A stretch of DNA of 64,000 nt, taken from assembly GCA_038373865.1 (NCBI GenBank), contig JAXGGA010001123.1:61001-125000 (forward strand), in the 5' to 3' direction. Shown piece after piece: positions 44,836-56,000 of the stretch. How positions within the stretch are numbered: position 1 is the stretch's first letter; every line of letters begins with the position of its first letter. The notes under the pieces are model-generated. The model was not told where the DNA came from. It saw only the letters and a list, made by a program, of their open reading frames with translations, and searched no databases. Made by a program: the position numbers and the translations under genes. The stretch comes from Uloborus plumipes. Lineage: Eukaryota; Arthropoda; Arachnida; Araneae; Uloboridae.

Positions 44836-45290
44836 GGACTTCGGTTGGAATCGAGCCAGCGACCATCGGTATTCGAAGACAAGTTTCTGCTTCGGAGCCA
44901 CAGAACCCCTTTTATTAACCTTATGGAAAGTGATAGGGTTTGAAGGATCCCCTGATTTTTTTTTTTTTTTTTGATTTGAAGCTTTAAGAACGAGAGTTTA
45001 TACAATTTTTAATGATACGATTAAAATTAAACAACATTATTGTTGGGAGACATCGAGAGTTTTTCAAGTTTAAGCTAAAAGTGAAAAATGTAGACTATCT
45101 GTCGTTGGGTGAAGCGGTGAAAAGTTTTTACTTCCTTCCATATCTAATAGATACAAGGAAATATTCTGTTCATGAAAATTCCCGAGTTTCGAAGTTAGTA
45201 TGCTGAGCAAACCAATAGGACGAATCATTTTGACCATTTAGAAAAACATCAACCTTTGTGTACTTGGGTGTGATTTCATGTAGTTATACG
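44836..45290. other. intergenic DNA with a tRNA-like fragment
   Basis: Just right of E2, GGTTGGAATCGAGCCAGCGACC and nearby bases weakly resemble a tRNA/SINE B-box region but have no tail or target duplication. A poly-T run lies at 44957-44972. No gene seen. Confidence 0.35.
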
Positions 45291-46110
45291 TATTTAGGAC
45301 TTCTACTTCGAAAAACTATAAGGAGGACGCACCACTCCTCATTATTAAACAGCGTCAAAAATTTCGTTTTTAGGGTTTCAATTTCAAAGCATTTCCAGGA
45401 GAGAGAAAACATTTCCGCGAATCCGCTTCTTCAATAACATCATTGAAATTCATCTATACGTGAGTTTATGGAATTTCAATTTGAAAAATTTGCCTACAGA
45501 GTGTCCCAGAACCTCTCATCTTATTAACACACACAGAGTGCCTAAACTTACCTTTTTAAAGCTCCAAGATAAAAAAAATTCAAAAACCCACGGCAGCTCT
45601 CGCTAACATCCTTTTAAGAAGTCTTATTTTGTTTTTGGACTTTAATTACGAAAAATATCCGGGAGAAACTTCCGAGAATTCCACCTCCAATATCATCGAA
45701 GATCGTCTAAACTTCTGTTTTTGGAGCATCAATTTCGAAAAACTGCCAGTGCCTAAATTTTCCAACGAAGACCTACAATCGCGTTTTTAGCATTTTAATT
45801 TTTAAAAATCCCTCTTCCTAAAAGTATAAAAGACAATCTAAAATTGAACTTCTGGAATTCCAAAAAGTTCCATGGGAGAGCTTCCGAAAAGTCCTCCATT
45901 AACATCATCGACGGCTATAATTGCGTTCCACTTTGAAATACTGACATTAGCAAAAATGATCTGCGGTCGCATTTTTAAGTTTGATTTCAAAAAAATTCTG
46001 GTTCCCCTAAACTCCGCTTTACATGACATAATGTAAGACAGTCCACAATTGCGCTTTTGGAGTTTCAATTTCGAAAAATTACCACGGAAGAGTACACTAA
46101 ACCGCTAAAC
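45290..46110 (+). repeat. degenerate ~110-bp tandem repeats
   Basis: About seven diverged units repeat the theme TTTTTGGAGTTTCAATTTCG followed by AAAAATT-CC-GG-GAGA, then an ATCATCGA--- CTA-AATTG phrase. Unit identity is low, so this is an old array. No coding potential. Confidence 0.5.
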
Positions 46111-47136
46111 AGTACCAAAGATCATTAACATATAAGAATGCCACAACCCTAAACTAAAGGCGATTTTACTTTTTTTTTTAACTTAATGCATCAAAATAAA
46201 AGAATATGAAAACTTTAATACCTTTAAGTCGTAATGTTCTTTGAACTTAATAATTAACCTATACTGTTTTGGTGCACATTTTGGAGTTAACAATACCTGT
46301 AAATAGAAATAGTATTTGGATTTGAGGTTTCGTGACTCGTTCAATGAGCGGAACACCGTAATACTAAGGATAAAATAGGAAGGGAGGGAAACCATCTTCC
46401 CGTGTATTTGCTATTAACTACATCCAATTATCATTCATCATGTATCATAAAAGTACTGGGATTCATCTAACTGTTATGTCAAATTATCCTTCAAGGATAA
46501 AAGCAGTATGTACCCTTCAGTAACAAGCAATTACGTATGATGAATAACCTAGTCGAGCAAGTAACTAAAGTAAAGAAAAGATTATAAACTATTCAGGATT
46601 TTTTCTTACTAAGTAATATTCGCATATTTCTTTTTAGTATCCTCCCGGCCTGTTCAAAATTAAGATATATAGATAAATCAATAAAAAAATTAAATAAGTA
46701 AATAAAAATAAATGAAAGCAGTTGCATACATAGACTTAGGTGCGCACAGTCCGTAAGATTTATGACTGCGTCCCCACCCCCTATTTACTCCAAAAAATAT
46801 TTTCCCCATTTAACTCATAGTGGTAATTTTCTGGATTGTGTGCCCTCAAACCTCGTACGCCGGGCTGCAGAGTAGGGGCGGATACAAGGGGGCAATCACC
46901 CCTCCCTTGAGGGACTCTCTACTGGTAAATTTTCAACACTGAACTCCAAAAAAGGACTATCTTAGACTATCTTCGATGTTAGCAGAAGGAAGTTTTCGAA
47001 ACTTAAGTCCAAAACATGTGAGGTTAGCAATTGTAAACTAAGAGGTATAGTAAATGATACGTAATAAAATCAACCACCCCCTCTCTTGAAACATTTCTAG
47101 ATCCTCCCTTGCTGCAGGGGAGCTATTTAAGCCACT

Positions 47137-47403
47137 TTTTTTTGTCTTGTGCCAGCCAGGCTGGCAATTAGGGGTGCGCTGCTTCACTTTTCCAACTGTT
47201 CCGTAATTTGGTGTGAAGTCCGACTTCCACAATACACGCATGCCATAGTTACCCGTTTATAAGGTAGGCAACCTTTCACAACAACACATTCACACAGAGA
47301 AAGGACAAGAGAGAGAAAGCACATCCATGCCCAAGCCGGAACTCGAACCCGGGGCCACACCATCCGTGGCAGACTGCTCTGATCACTAGACAAGGTGGCC
47401 GGC
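47137..47403 (-). mobile_element. tRNA-derived SINE, copy 2, 12-bp target duplication
   Basis: Same family as the copy at 40991. On the minus strand: head GCCGGCCACCTTGTCTAGTG, B-box-like GGTTCGAGTTCC, body with TTGTGAAAGGTTGCCTACC and an A-rich tail. ATTTAAGCCACT flanks both ends exactly. Confidence 0.92.
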
Positions 47404-48420
47404 ATTTAAGCCACTGAATGAAAATATAGTATATCAAAAAAATATCTCACTGAATTGGACAGATGAAGGGCAATATTAGTCCTCAAAAAAGAAAAAAGTT
47501 AGAGAGAAAGCAAGTCAAAGGAACAAGCAATAAACAAAATTAATGAACAAATTCTGCTGCTATAAATCGGTCTAGAGATTCCGCGAGGAAACTTCTTTCG
47601 CAAACGCCAGTAATAGTTTGAGAAATGATTCTGAAATTCATCGTGTATAACAGTTTAGTATTCCTTCGCCCCCCCCCCCCTCTCTCTTATTAACTATTTT
47701 CGTGACCATCAATAGTTTCACGCTTCGTCGCAAAAAACGCACATGGGTAATGAATGACATTGAAAAATGAGCATCAATAGTTAATGATTCTGAAACACGA
47801 CAACACCCCTCTTATAATCGTGTTCAATTTTAATAAAAACCTACTCCGCGTGTGATCACACTTTGTCCTTTTGTCGTCTGAAATGAGAAGCACGATATCA
47901 AGATGTCAGGAAATAAAGGAAATTGTTTTATGTTCCGCCATTTAAAACAAGCCATTCTTTTTGATTTGGTGCATACACAAGTAAGAATTGGAAAGTGCCA
48001 CAGAGATTTTCATGTCGGAGAAGCTGACTGAAAATGTTTAAGGTAAGTGACTTTTCTGAAACGATGGGATGGGGTGGTTTAGTTACTTAATTGGTCACAG
48101 TACTTTTATTACAATTTTCTTAAATTCCCACTTTTTTGAAAATTTGAAAAATTAAAAAAAAATTTCAATTTTTTAAAACCCTAAAGGCTTTTTTATTTTT
48201 GCACTTGTTTCGAAATTTCTTTTTGATAAATGATCACAAGAGTCACGTCTAAAAATCTGTGCATTGATTTTTGTATATGTATTGATTTGAAAATATTTTG
48301 TGAACTGTTATGTAAAAAATCGTAAAAAATTCTTAGAAAGTTTTATTTTTAGAAGTTTAACAAGTTCTAAAAAAATTAATAATTTATAAAATGCTTATTC
48401 AATGCACGGTTTTGTTAAAT

Positions 48421-49363
48421 GGGCGATTCTCTGTAAACTGGTAATTGGCTGTCCGGACTGAGTATTTTAAAAATAATAAAGTGTAATAAAGTAATTATCG
48501 CTCTTAATACAAGTTTAGCATTAATACTTTGTGGCCCAATTGTATTTGGAGTGATAACAATTTAATTTTTTTTTTTCTAGAAATTATTTAAGCGCCAAAA
48601 ACACAGTCACCTGGCTGTCCCAATCCCATAGTCTAACTGTTCAAGATAGTATTTCAAAAAACCTATTAACACTACATAAATTTGGCAATTAATATGTAAA
48701 AATAGAATAATGAAGCTATATTTTTCTTATGAAATAAATTATAATTACGTATTTCTAAAACTTAAAATTGTCATGTAAATTCTGTCCGGAGTTTTTTCAA
48801 ACAGTCCCCTGCAACAAATTCAAAGCTGTAATACGAAAAATCTATAACTTTTACATATTCTTTTTGGCATGAAGTTTAAAGTAATCAGTGTGAATTTGCC
48901 GAAATCGCCGAGAACGGTGTTGAAACCCTACTTTGCTTAGTTTGAGAGCCACATTTGTGATGAAAGTATGCATCAGGGTCGTTGCGAAAACAGTCCTCTG
49001 GGAAGTGATTTTATTAATGTCAATTAATTTAATTATAAAACATATCAGTTATTATGTGCACGATTTGTGCCTAAATTTATAGGTAGTCTCGTTACTAATT
49101 ATGTCCCAATAGTTTTGCAGATATTACGCAACAAAGAGCAAAAACACAGTCACCTGGCACAGTCCCCTGCCTCGTTATACTAGGCGGGGGACTTACCCCC
49201 TATCATGATTTATCAGAAAAATACAAACTTCAATTGGCCCTCTTTCAAACCAAAGTAACAGATTCATTTTCTGAGCAATAGTATTATAATTATGCGAACA
49301 TTTCAAAAAACCGTGCCCGGACAGATTTCGTGTGAAAAATTACGAGTTTACAGAGAATCGCCC
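48421..49363. mobile_element. TIR element E3, 4-bp target duplication AAAT
   Basis: GGGCGATTCTCTGTAAACT at the left matches the inverted right end over 19 bp and continues imperfectly to TGTCCGG. AAAT flanks both sides. CACAGTCACCTGGC occurs twice (48602, 49145) and ACAGTCC-CTG twice more. No coding frame. Confidence 0.8.
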
Positions 49364-49367
49364 AAAT

Positions 49368-50069
49368 ATATTATCATGAATACAAAAAATATTGTTTTAA
49401 AGCTGTATCTTTAATAGAAAAAATCCTTAGCGATTCCAGTAACACGGAAACACTAAAAACTGATCCTGGAGAAAAAGCACTTTAAAGTTTTGCTTTTCTA
49501 TTAGAACACATAGCATGCATGCCCTAAAGTCACTCATAACTTTTCTAATAATTGAGATAGAGCAATGCGATTTATTCGGAGTGTTTTAAATAACGTTTAC
49601 TTTTGAAATAAGCAATTTAAAAAATGGTCTTTTGGTCATTTGTGAGGTACTTACATTCGAATGCCTTTTCTTAAATTTTAGAAAAACAAAATAAAATAAT
49701 ACTCTAAACTCAAAATGAGAAATCATCGTGTGTGCTTGAAATCAGCACGTCTAAAATGTTATTTAATTGAAGTAATACAGTAGCTGCCACTTATATGAAT
49801 CAGAATCAGGCTTGTTCTAAACAGTGTGATCCAATAAAGCGGCTGATTTAATAAAGCTGGAAATTTTTCTGATTTTGACGGTTTTATTTATTAAATCGGC
49901 AATTAAATTAATCACTGATTCAATTAACTGGCGTCCACTGTAATAAAGAAAAGTTAAAATTAAAAAAAAATCTAAGCAGACTTCTATGGTTTTCATATAG
50001 GAAATACAAAAAGCGCTATAATGGGAGGTTACGGGAGTTCGCTGTGACCTTCCAAAAAATTCCATACTC
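49368..50069. other. intergenic AT-rich DNA
   Basis: No gene, inverted repeat or tandem repeat recognised. A minus-strand open frame at 49817-50074 has no similarity I know and is AT-rich. Confidence 0.4.
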
Positions 50070-51615
50070 GACAATTTTTAGCCTACTTTTCCGTTAAAAA
50101 TAAAAGAAAAAGTAGCTTAATGCATCTAAAAAATATCGCCAAGTTAAAAAAATAAAAAGGCAAAATGAATATAGAAAAATTAAAAATTTGAAAGTAGGGT
50201 ATTGAGATGGGGAATTTGTGTGTCGGTCGGTCTGTCTGTCCCCCCCCCCCCCTAATAACTTTTGAATGAACATTTCGATTTGGACAAACTTTTTTTTTGT
50301 TGGAAAGATCTCGGCGAGTACAGCTCATTCCCATATTTGATTTTTCGATTTGAACAATTTTTGATTCAACTTTGAACGGTTCAAACAACCTGTCCCGCGA
50401 TGCTAACTTTTGAGTGAACAGTGCGATTTGAACAAACTTTTTTTGTTCAAAAGATCTTTTCAAGGATACTTCATTCCCGTATCTACATTTTCGATTTGAA
50501 CAATTTTTCGTTCAACATTGAACCGTTCAAACAAGCTGTCACCCCTAATAACTTTTGAATGAACAGTCCGATTTAAACAAACTTTTTTTTGTTCGAAGTA
50601 TCTCGGCAAGGATACTTTATTAGCGTATTTAAATTTTCAATTTGAACATTTTTGGTTCAACATTGAAACGTTCAAGCAACCTTTCCCCACCTAATAACTT
50701 TTGAGTGAACCGTCCGAATGGAATAAACTTTTTTTTTGTTTGAAAGATCTCGGAGAGGCTTTCCCATACATTCCCATATTTCGCTTTTTGATTTGAACCA
50801 TTTTTCGTTCAATATTGAACAGTTCAGAAAAAAAATTAACATTAGCGTCTACGGGGAATTTAAGTTGAATGTTGATCCTGAACTTAAAGTCGGATTTCCT
50901 TCAAACCAACTTTGTAAGAAAATGGTTTTGATAAATAATGTTTGTAAAGTACTTTTCTGAGTAATTTTCTGTGAGGACTCTGATTCCGACACCGACTCCG
51001 CAAACATGGCGGAAATGCAAGCTCAGAAAAAAAAATGACTGACTGTGCAGACGATTTTTTGTTTATTTATTTATTTGTTTTATTTTATTTTATTTTATTT
51101 TATTTATTTATTTTTTGGCAGACGATTTTTTTGCAACAAAAATTTTTCATTCACGAGAACATTTTATTCTTTATTTGTATTTAACAACTGGCAACGGATT
51201 AAAAGTGAAATTCGAGACATTTTATTAACGGACGAGTTTTTTTTTTTTTTTTTCCTTTCTTTGATAAAATACATTTTGATGCTCTTTGTACTTTTATTTA
51301 TTTATTTTATTATTATTATTATTTTTTTCTTGAAAACGATGGAGGATTTTTTCTACGGAGGAACTGTAACAGTTACACTCTTTAAAAGGTGCGACAAAAC
51401 TTTATTTATTCGTTAATTACTTTTTACGTGTCTATTTCATCTGATGAGAGGGGTATATTTTGCTTTTCGAAATCAGCTCTAAGTGCTAAAAAAGTACGTT
51501 TGACATAATTTTCAGTCTCAGATATTATAGAGAATAATGATCAGATGCGAGAATGCCGATGTCGATGTACGGGAAAGTAGGCTCGTTTAGTTCTTGACAG
51601 AACTTCTTGTTTTTC
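50070..51615 (+). mobile_element. dispersed repeat family, copy 2, four ~145-bp internal units
   Basis: Parallels the copy at 31755-33595 from TTTTTAGCCTACTTTTCCGT to GGGAAAGTAGGCTCG...GAACTTCTTGTT. It has four internal units (about 50252-50835) where copy 1 has six, plus expanded TTTA/TTTAT microsatellites. Same orientation, about 18 kb apart. Confidence 0.75.
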
Positions 51616-52232
51616 TGGCGATTCGACGAATTTGGGGACGTAACTACATTTTTTTATTGCCTGAATGTCCTTTTCATTGTTGCATATTTTTGTAATACAT
51701 ACCAATATTTTATCATTTAGCAAAATTTGGAGTATTTTCATTCTGCAAAGTCACAATTGGTGCCCCCCCCCCCCAAAAAAAAAAAAAAAATTAGATTAGG
51801 ATCGTCATAGGAAATATAAGATAATAAAACAGCAATAACTTTGCAGGAAAAGAAAAATCAGCTATAACAGTCAAATAAAAACGTTTATATCACATTTTTT
51901 GTGCATTTATATATTAATTCTATTCAGTTATTTTGTTCATTTGTATGAGTTGGGGGGTTACGTCACTAAAATGCATGTAAGCTTGCTATGAAAATGTGAT
52001 AGTAGCAAAGGAGTGTAAGTGCCGAAAAGAGGCTTTTTGAGGTTACTAGTGCAAAGGGTGAAAGAAACTCTCATTTGCCTGGGGCAAGAGGAGGCAATAG
52101 TAGCTCTGGCAGGTACTGTATATGACTCAAAAACTTCTCAATGAAAGTGAATCATTTTCATTTTGTCCGTTTACATCATTTTGTTTCTCGCTGCTTGCTT
52201 CATATCATAATTGTTTAAATGTTTCTGTCTAG
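51616..52232. other. upstream of the esterase exon; first exon not found
   Basis: AT-rich with a C-run/A-run at 51763-51790. The esterase coding frame opens at a splice acceptor at 52232, so a preceding exon with the start codon should lie here or further left. I could not identify it. Confidence 0.35.
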
Positions 52233-53010
52233 CTTTTCTCCATTTGTCTCTGGATCCTGTGCTGTTTCGACTACAGCTTCCTATGCCACGAAACAGATGA
52301 AGAACGGACGGGGGACGAATGGACTGGTGACGATTGGATGGGTGACAAATGGAAGGGTGATGAATGGATGGGTGACGAATGGATGGGTGACGAATGGAAG
52401 GGCGACGATTGGATGGGCGACGAATGGATGGGTGACGAATGGAAGGACGACGATTGGATGAGTGACGAATGGATGGGCGACGAATGGAAGGGTGACGGAT
52501 GGATGAGCAAAGAATGGGAACCGGCATCTACTAGAAGCATCGTCAGAACCTCACTGGGAAGAATCGAAGGGCAGACTGTGTCCTTTAGGGGCACTCCGGT
52601 TCGACAATTCCTTGGAGTACCCTACGCCAAGCCTGCGCTAGGTGAGAGACGATTCAAGAAACCAGAACCCGTTGATCCGTGGCCGGGCACACGCCAGGCT
52701 CTCAACCAGCCACCAGCCTGCACCCAGTACACCGAAAATCCGTTCCCCTGGTATGACTACGAGCCAGGTAAGAGCGAAGACTGCATGTACTTGAACATCT
52801 TTACACCAAGGGGGGCCACCAAGTTCAACAAAAAAGCTGTCATGTTCTGGTTATTTGGTGGTGGTTACTTCATTGGCTCCATTCGTGACCCCCTTTTCGA
52901 TGGTCGGGCCCTCGCCGCTCACGGAGACATCATTGTGGTCACCATCAGCTACCGCTTGGGTTCTTTTGGATTTCTTTATGCTGGAACTGAAGATGCACCT
53001 GGTAATATGG
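52233..53010 (+). CDS. esterase exon A: signal-like start, DEWMG repeats, N-terminal catalytic half
   Basis: After the acceptor TTTCTGTCTAG the frame reads LFSICLWILCCFDYSFLCHE, a hydrophobic stretch suited to a signal peptide whose Met lies in an earlier exon. Then come 14 five-residue units (D-E-W-M-G type, 52314-52523) and the esterase proper: SLGRIEGQTVSFRGTPVRQF, GVPYAKPALGERRF, ACTQ and SEDCMYLNIF (Cys pair), WLFGGGYFIGS (oxyanion hole) and VVTISYRLGSFGFL. Donor GGTAATATGG|GTAAGT, phase 1. The Met of MGDKWK (52338) is internal to the repeats and unlikely to be the start. Confidence 0.92.
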
Positions 53011-56000
53011 GTAAGTACGTTCAGCTTATTTGCAGATGATCTTTGGTGTCTTTTTTCATGTTTTTATATTTAGTTTGCGAGTTGAAAACCAGATGAACGC
53101 TTTTGTAAACGGTGAGTATGTTTTGGAGGGGATGTCTTCTGAGTTTGTCTTTATCTTTGTGTATAAATATAGTACATCCACGTACACAGAGTGATTTTAA
53201 AAAAGGAAAACCCTTAAGAAGCGATTGAACTCGTGAAGAAGTGATTCACAAGTTCAAGAAGTGAGCTTAAATGGGTCTCTATGAATTCAATAAAGAATAC
53301 AACAGCAAACAATTTAGAGTAGACAATCGTCATTGTTGAAAACTGTGCAACAACTACTAAAGTGAGCGATCACCACCCGCAGAATAAGATCGGCATCAAT
53401 GACGAAGTTAATAAACACAAAAGTACCCTTTCGAAAAAGACAGCACTAAGGACGTGAGTTGTATGAGCATGATTCACTTTGTCACCAAGTTTATGCCTGT
53501 ACTGCAGCTAGTGGTTGCTCAACTAAGCATTTGTAGTAAAGTGTTCAGTTCTCTACCTGTACGTTTTATCATTCGTCTTCATGTTCTCTATAGAGGCTCT
53601 CGTGATGAGAGCGCAACGTTTGCACCACACACTGTGCTGTGAGAATTGTTTGCTTCTTTCGACAACCGTTCTATTATATATTTAAAGTCTGCGTTTATGT
53701 ATTTTCAATAGAAAATATTCGTTTAAAACACAGCTTCACTTTAAACAAAAGCGGTGTGTGTTTAACGTAGAGCTAAAGCGAATAGCCATAAGGGTGTAAA
53801 AGAGAATCCGGAGTTAAAAGCACCGTATAAGGGAAGCAAACTAAACTAAATTATGAAAAAGCTTTCCTTACTTACAATTATCAATCATTCTAAATTTTCA
53901 CTTCCATTAACGTCAAAGACCTATTCGCTTTTGAGTTTCAAGTCAGAGGTCCTTTTTTTAAGTATAGGGGCGAAATTGTTGGTTAACATTCACTTTTCCA
54001 CTTCAAGTGAATGTATCAAAATCACTCTTTCTGGTAAGTATAACCAAACGCAGAGGCGTAGCAAGGGGTGGGCGAATCGGGCGACCGCCCAGGGCCTCGC
54101 GCCTCCCGGGGCCTCGCATCTCCACTTTGCCTCGAATTTTTCTCCATTCGAACTTTGTTCCGAGACAAATTTTTACAAAGTATTCTCGAATCATACAGTT
54201 GAAAAAACTATTTTTTTTCGTCAAAAATTAAAAAAAAAAACCTCGCTTCGAACTTTTGTGCGTCTTCTCTTATTCACTGTTCACAGTTTTGGCCGATTTT
54301 TTATCTGCATTCAATTAAAGAACATCTGCCCCCCCCCCTAACCCGGCCAGGGGAACAATGTGTTACTTTTTTTTTTTGAAGGCGATGCCGCATAGGGCCC
54401 CAAAACAGACTAAAATCAAAAACACGGATAAGCCTGATTGAAATAAAAAAGCCCGAGAGCCTGATTACTGACTAGGCCTCCTGCTTTTTAGGGGCCTCCA
54501 AATAGTTAAAATTGATTTAGCCAATGGCTGAAATTGTAAGGTTGACTAGATGGAAACCTAAAAGCATAAGCTTTGTGTCGGGAGGGGCCCCCAACTTGCT
54601 GGACACTTAAACATGAAGTTTTCCGAAATCAACACGAAAATCACAGTCAGAATATCATTTATAGTTATTTTCATTCATTTCATCTTAGTAGAATTCCGAC
54701 TTGTTTGGGGTGGAGGGAGGGGGGGAATACAGGCCCTCCGTTAAAAATTTCAATGTTTTGCACCTGAATGTTTACAATATTATGACTAAAATCGTCAAAA
54801 AGAATTCTTCAGTTTATGTTACCCATAGCCAGAATCCAAGGGCGGATCCAGCTTGTAGTTAAGGACGGGGTCATTTTCGGAAAGGGCAATTTTTGAACAA
54901 AAATGGGGGTGTTTGGCAGTTTTTTTCGTAATATTAGACTCAAAAAATGCAGTTTTATGCTATATTTGGTCGCTTAAGGGATTGAGAGGAGGTCATGACG
55001 CCTCTGAGCTCCGCCCTCCTTCTGGATCCGCGCTTGCCAGAATCACCGTTTGAAAGTGTTTTGGTCAAAAGAGTCCTTAGGATTGCCAATAATGTTAAAT
55101 GCAAGGCCTCAGGGGGATGTGCTTCCCCTCGCTGCTCCGGATTTCACACCGCGTTTTATTACACCCAGAGCCTGATTTAACAATAGGCCTTTTTGTACGC
55201 CCCCCCCCCTGCTCAGGGGACTCTTTAAAAAATTTCATTAAGATTTTAAATTACATGGAAATGTTTTTCTGAATAAACTCATCAACAGAAACAGGAAAAT
55301 AATAATAATGTTTAATTAGTATTAATTGTTAGTGAAGTTTAGATAGCATCCCATGTGAGTAGTTGTAAGGTGTGTGTGGCATAAGTTGAATACAGATTGA
55401 ATGACACCGCAGCCTATAGCAATGTAAGTGAACTGTTTAAAAAAAAATTGTGACCCAACAGTTTTTTCTCAAATTGTACCAGTAAAGTAAACTCCGCAAA
55501 TTGGACGGGCTACTGTCCCAAAATTTCTAAACCAAGCCCAGTACACACCATTCACACGGTTGAAAGTGTTCCCCCTTTTATTCAGGCGCTGTAATTTGTA
55601 GATGCTAATTTTTTTTAGATAAATTTTTGATCAATTCGTAAACGTTTTTGATTTTAAGTTTTTTCTCCTGAAACAAATCAACTGCCAAAAAACTTGCACT
55701 AATGTTGCAATGCACTGGTGCAATATCAAACCAGACTTGATGCACAGCCGATCTTTTACATTGTAATATCAGTAAAATTTAGAATGATTAAGTATTTATT
55801 TGCAGTTTTATAAGTTATAAATTTATTCCATATCTCATCAAAATATTGTGTCAAAAAATTAAATGTATCAAGCATTTCAAAGTAGTTCAAATTACGCCCA
55901 AAAATATATGTAGTTATTTTCTATTGTGTGTTTTATCTCAAATATTTTTAAAAATGTATAACATTTTAATTTTTATGATTGATAACAAATACGAGAAGGT

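Noticed and set aside
50083..50463. Minus-strand frames (also 31908-32225) with GGG-TDRQTDRRT peptides
   Set aside because: They are by-products of the tandem 145-bp units and the TCTGTC microsatellite; frames are not conserved beyond the repeat itself.
51441..51472. CTGATGA ... CGAAA with G-U-rich pairing, hammerhead-like
   Set aside because: The parallel copy of this repeat (near 33430) does not preserve the stem, there is no stem III with a cleavage site, and the pairing relies on wobbles.
52171..52594. Long minus-strand frames rich in HPSIRRPS and HSSPIHSS
   Set aside because: Pure antisense translation of the DEWMG coding minisatellite.
52338..53039. Open frame starting at MGDKWKGDEW as the esterase start and ending ICR
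   Set aside because: The frame is open back to a splice acceptor at 52232 through a hydrophobic segment, and the Met lies inside the repeat array. The end reads through the GTAAGT donor into intron.
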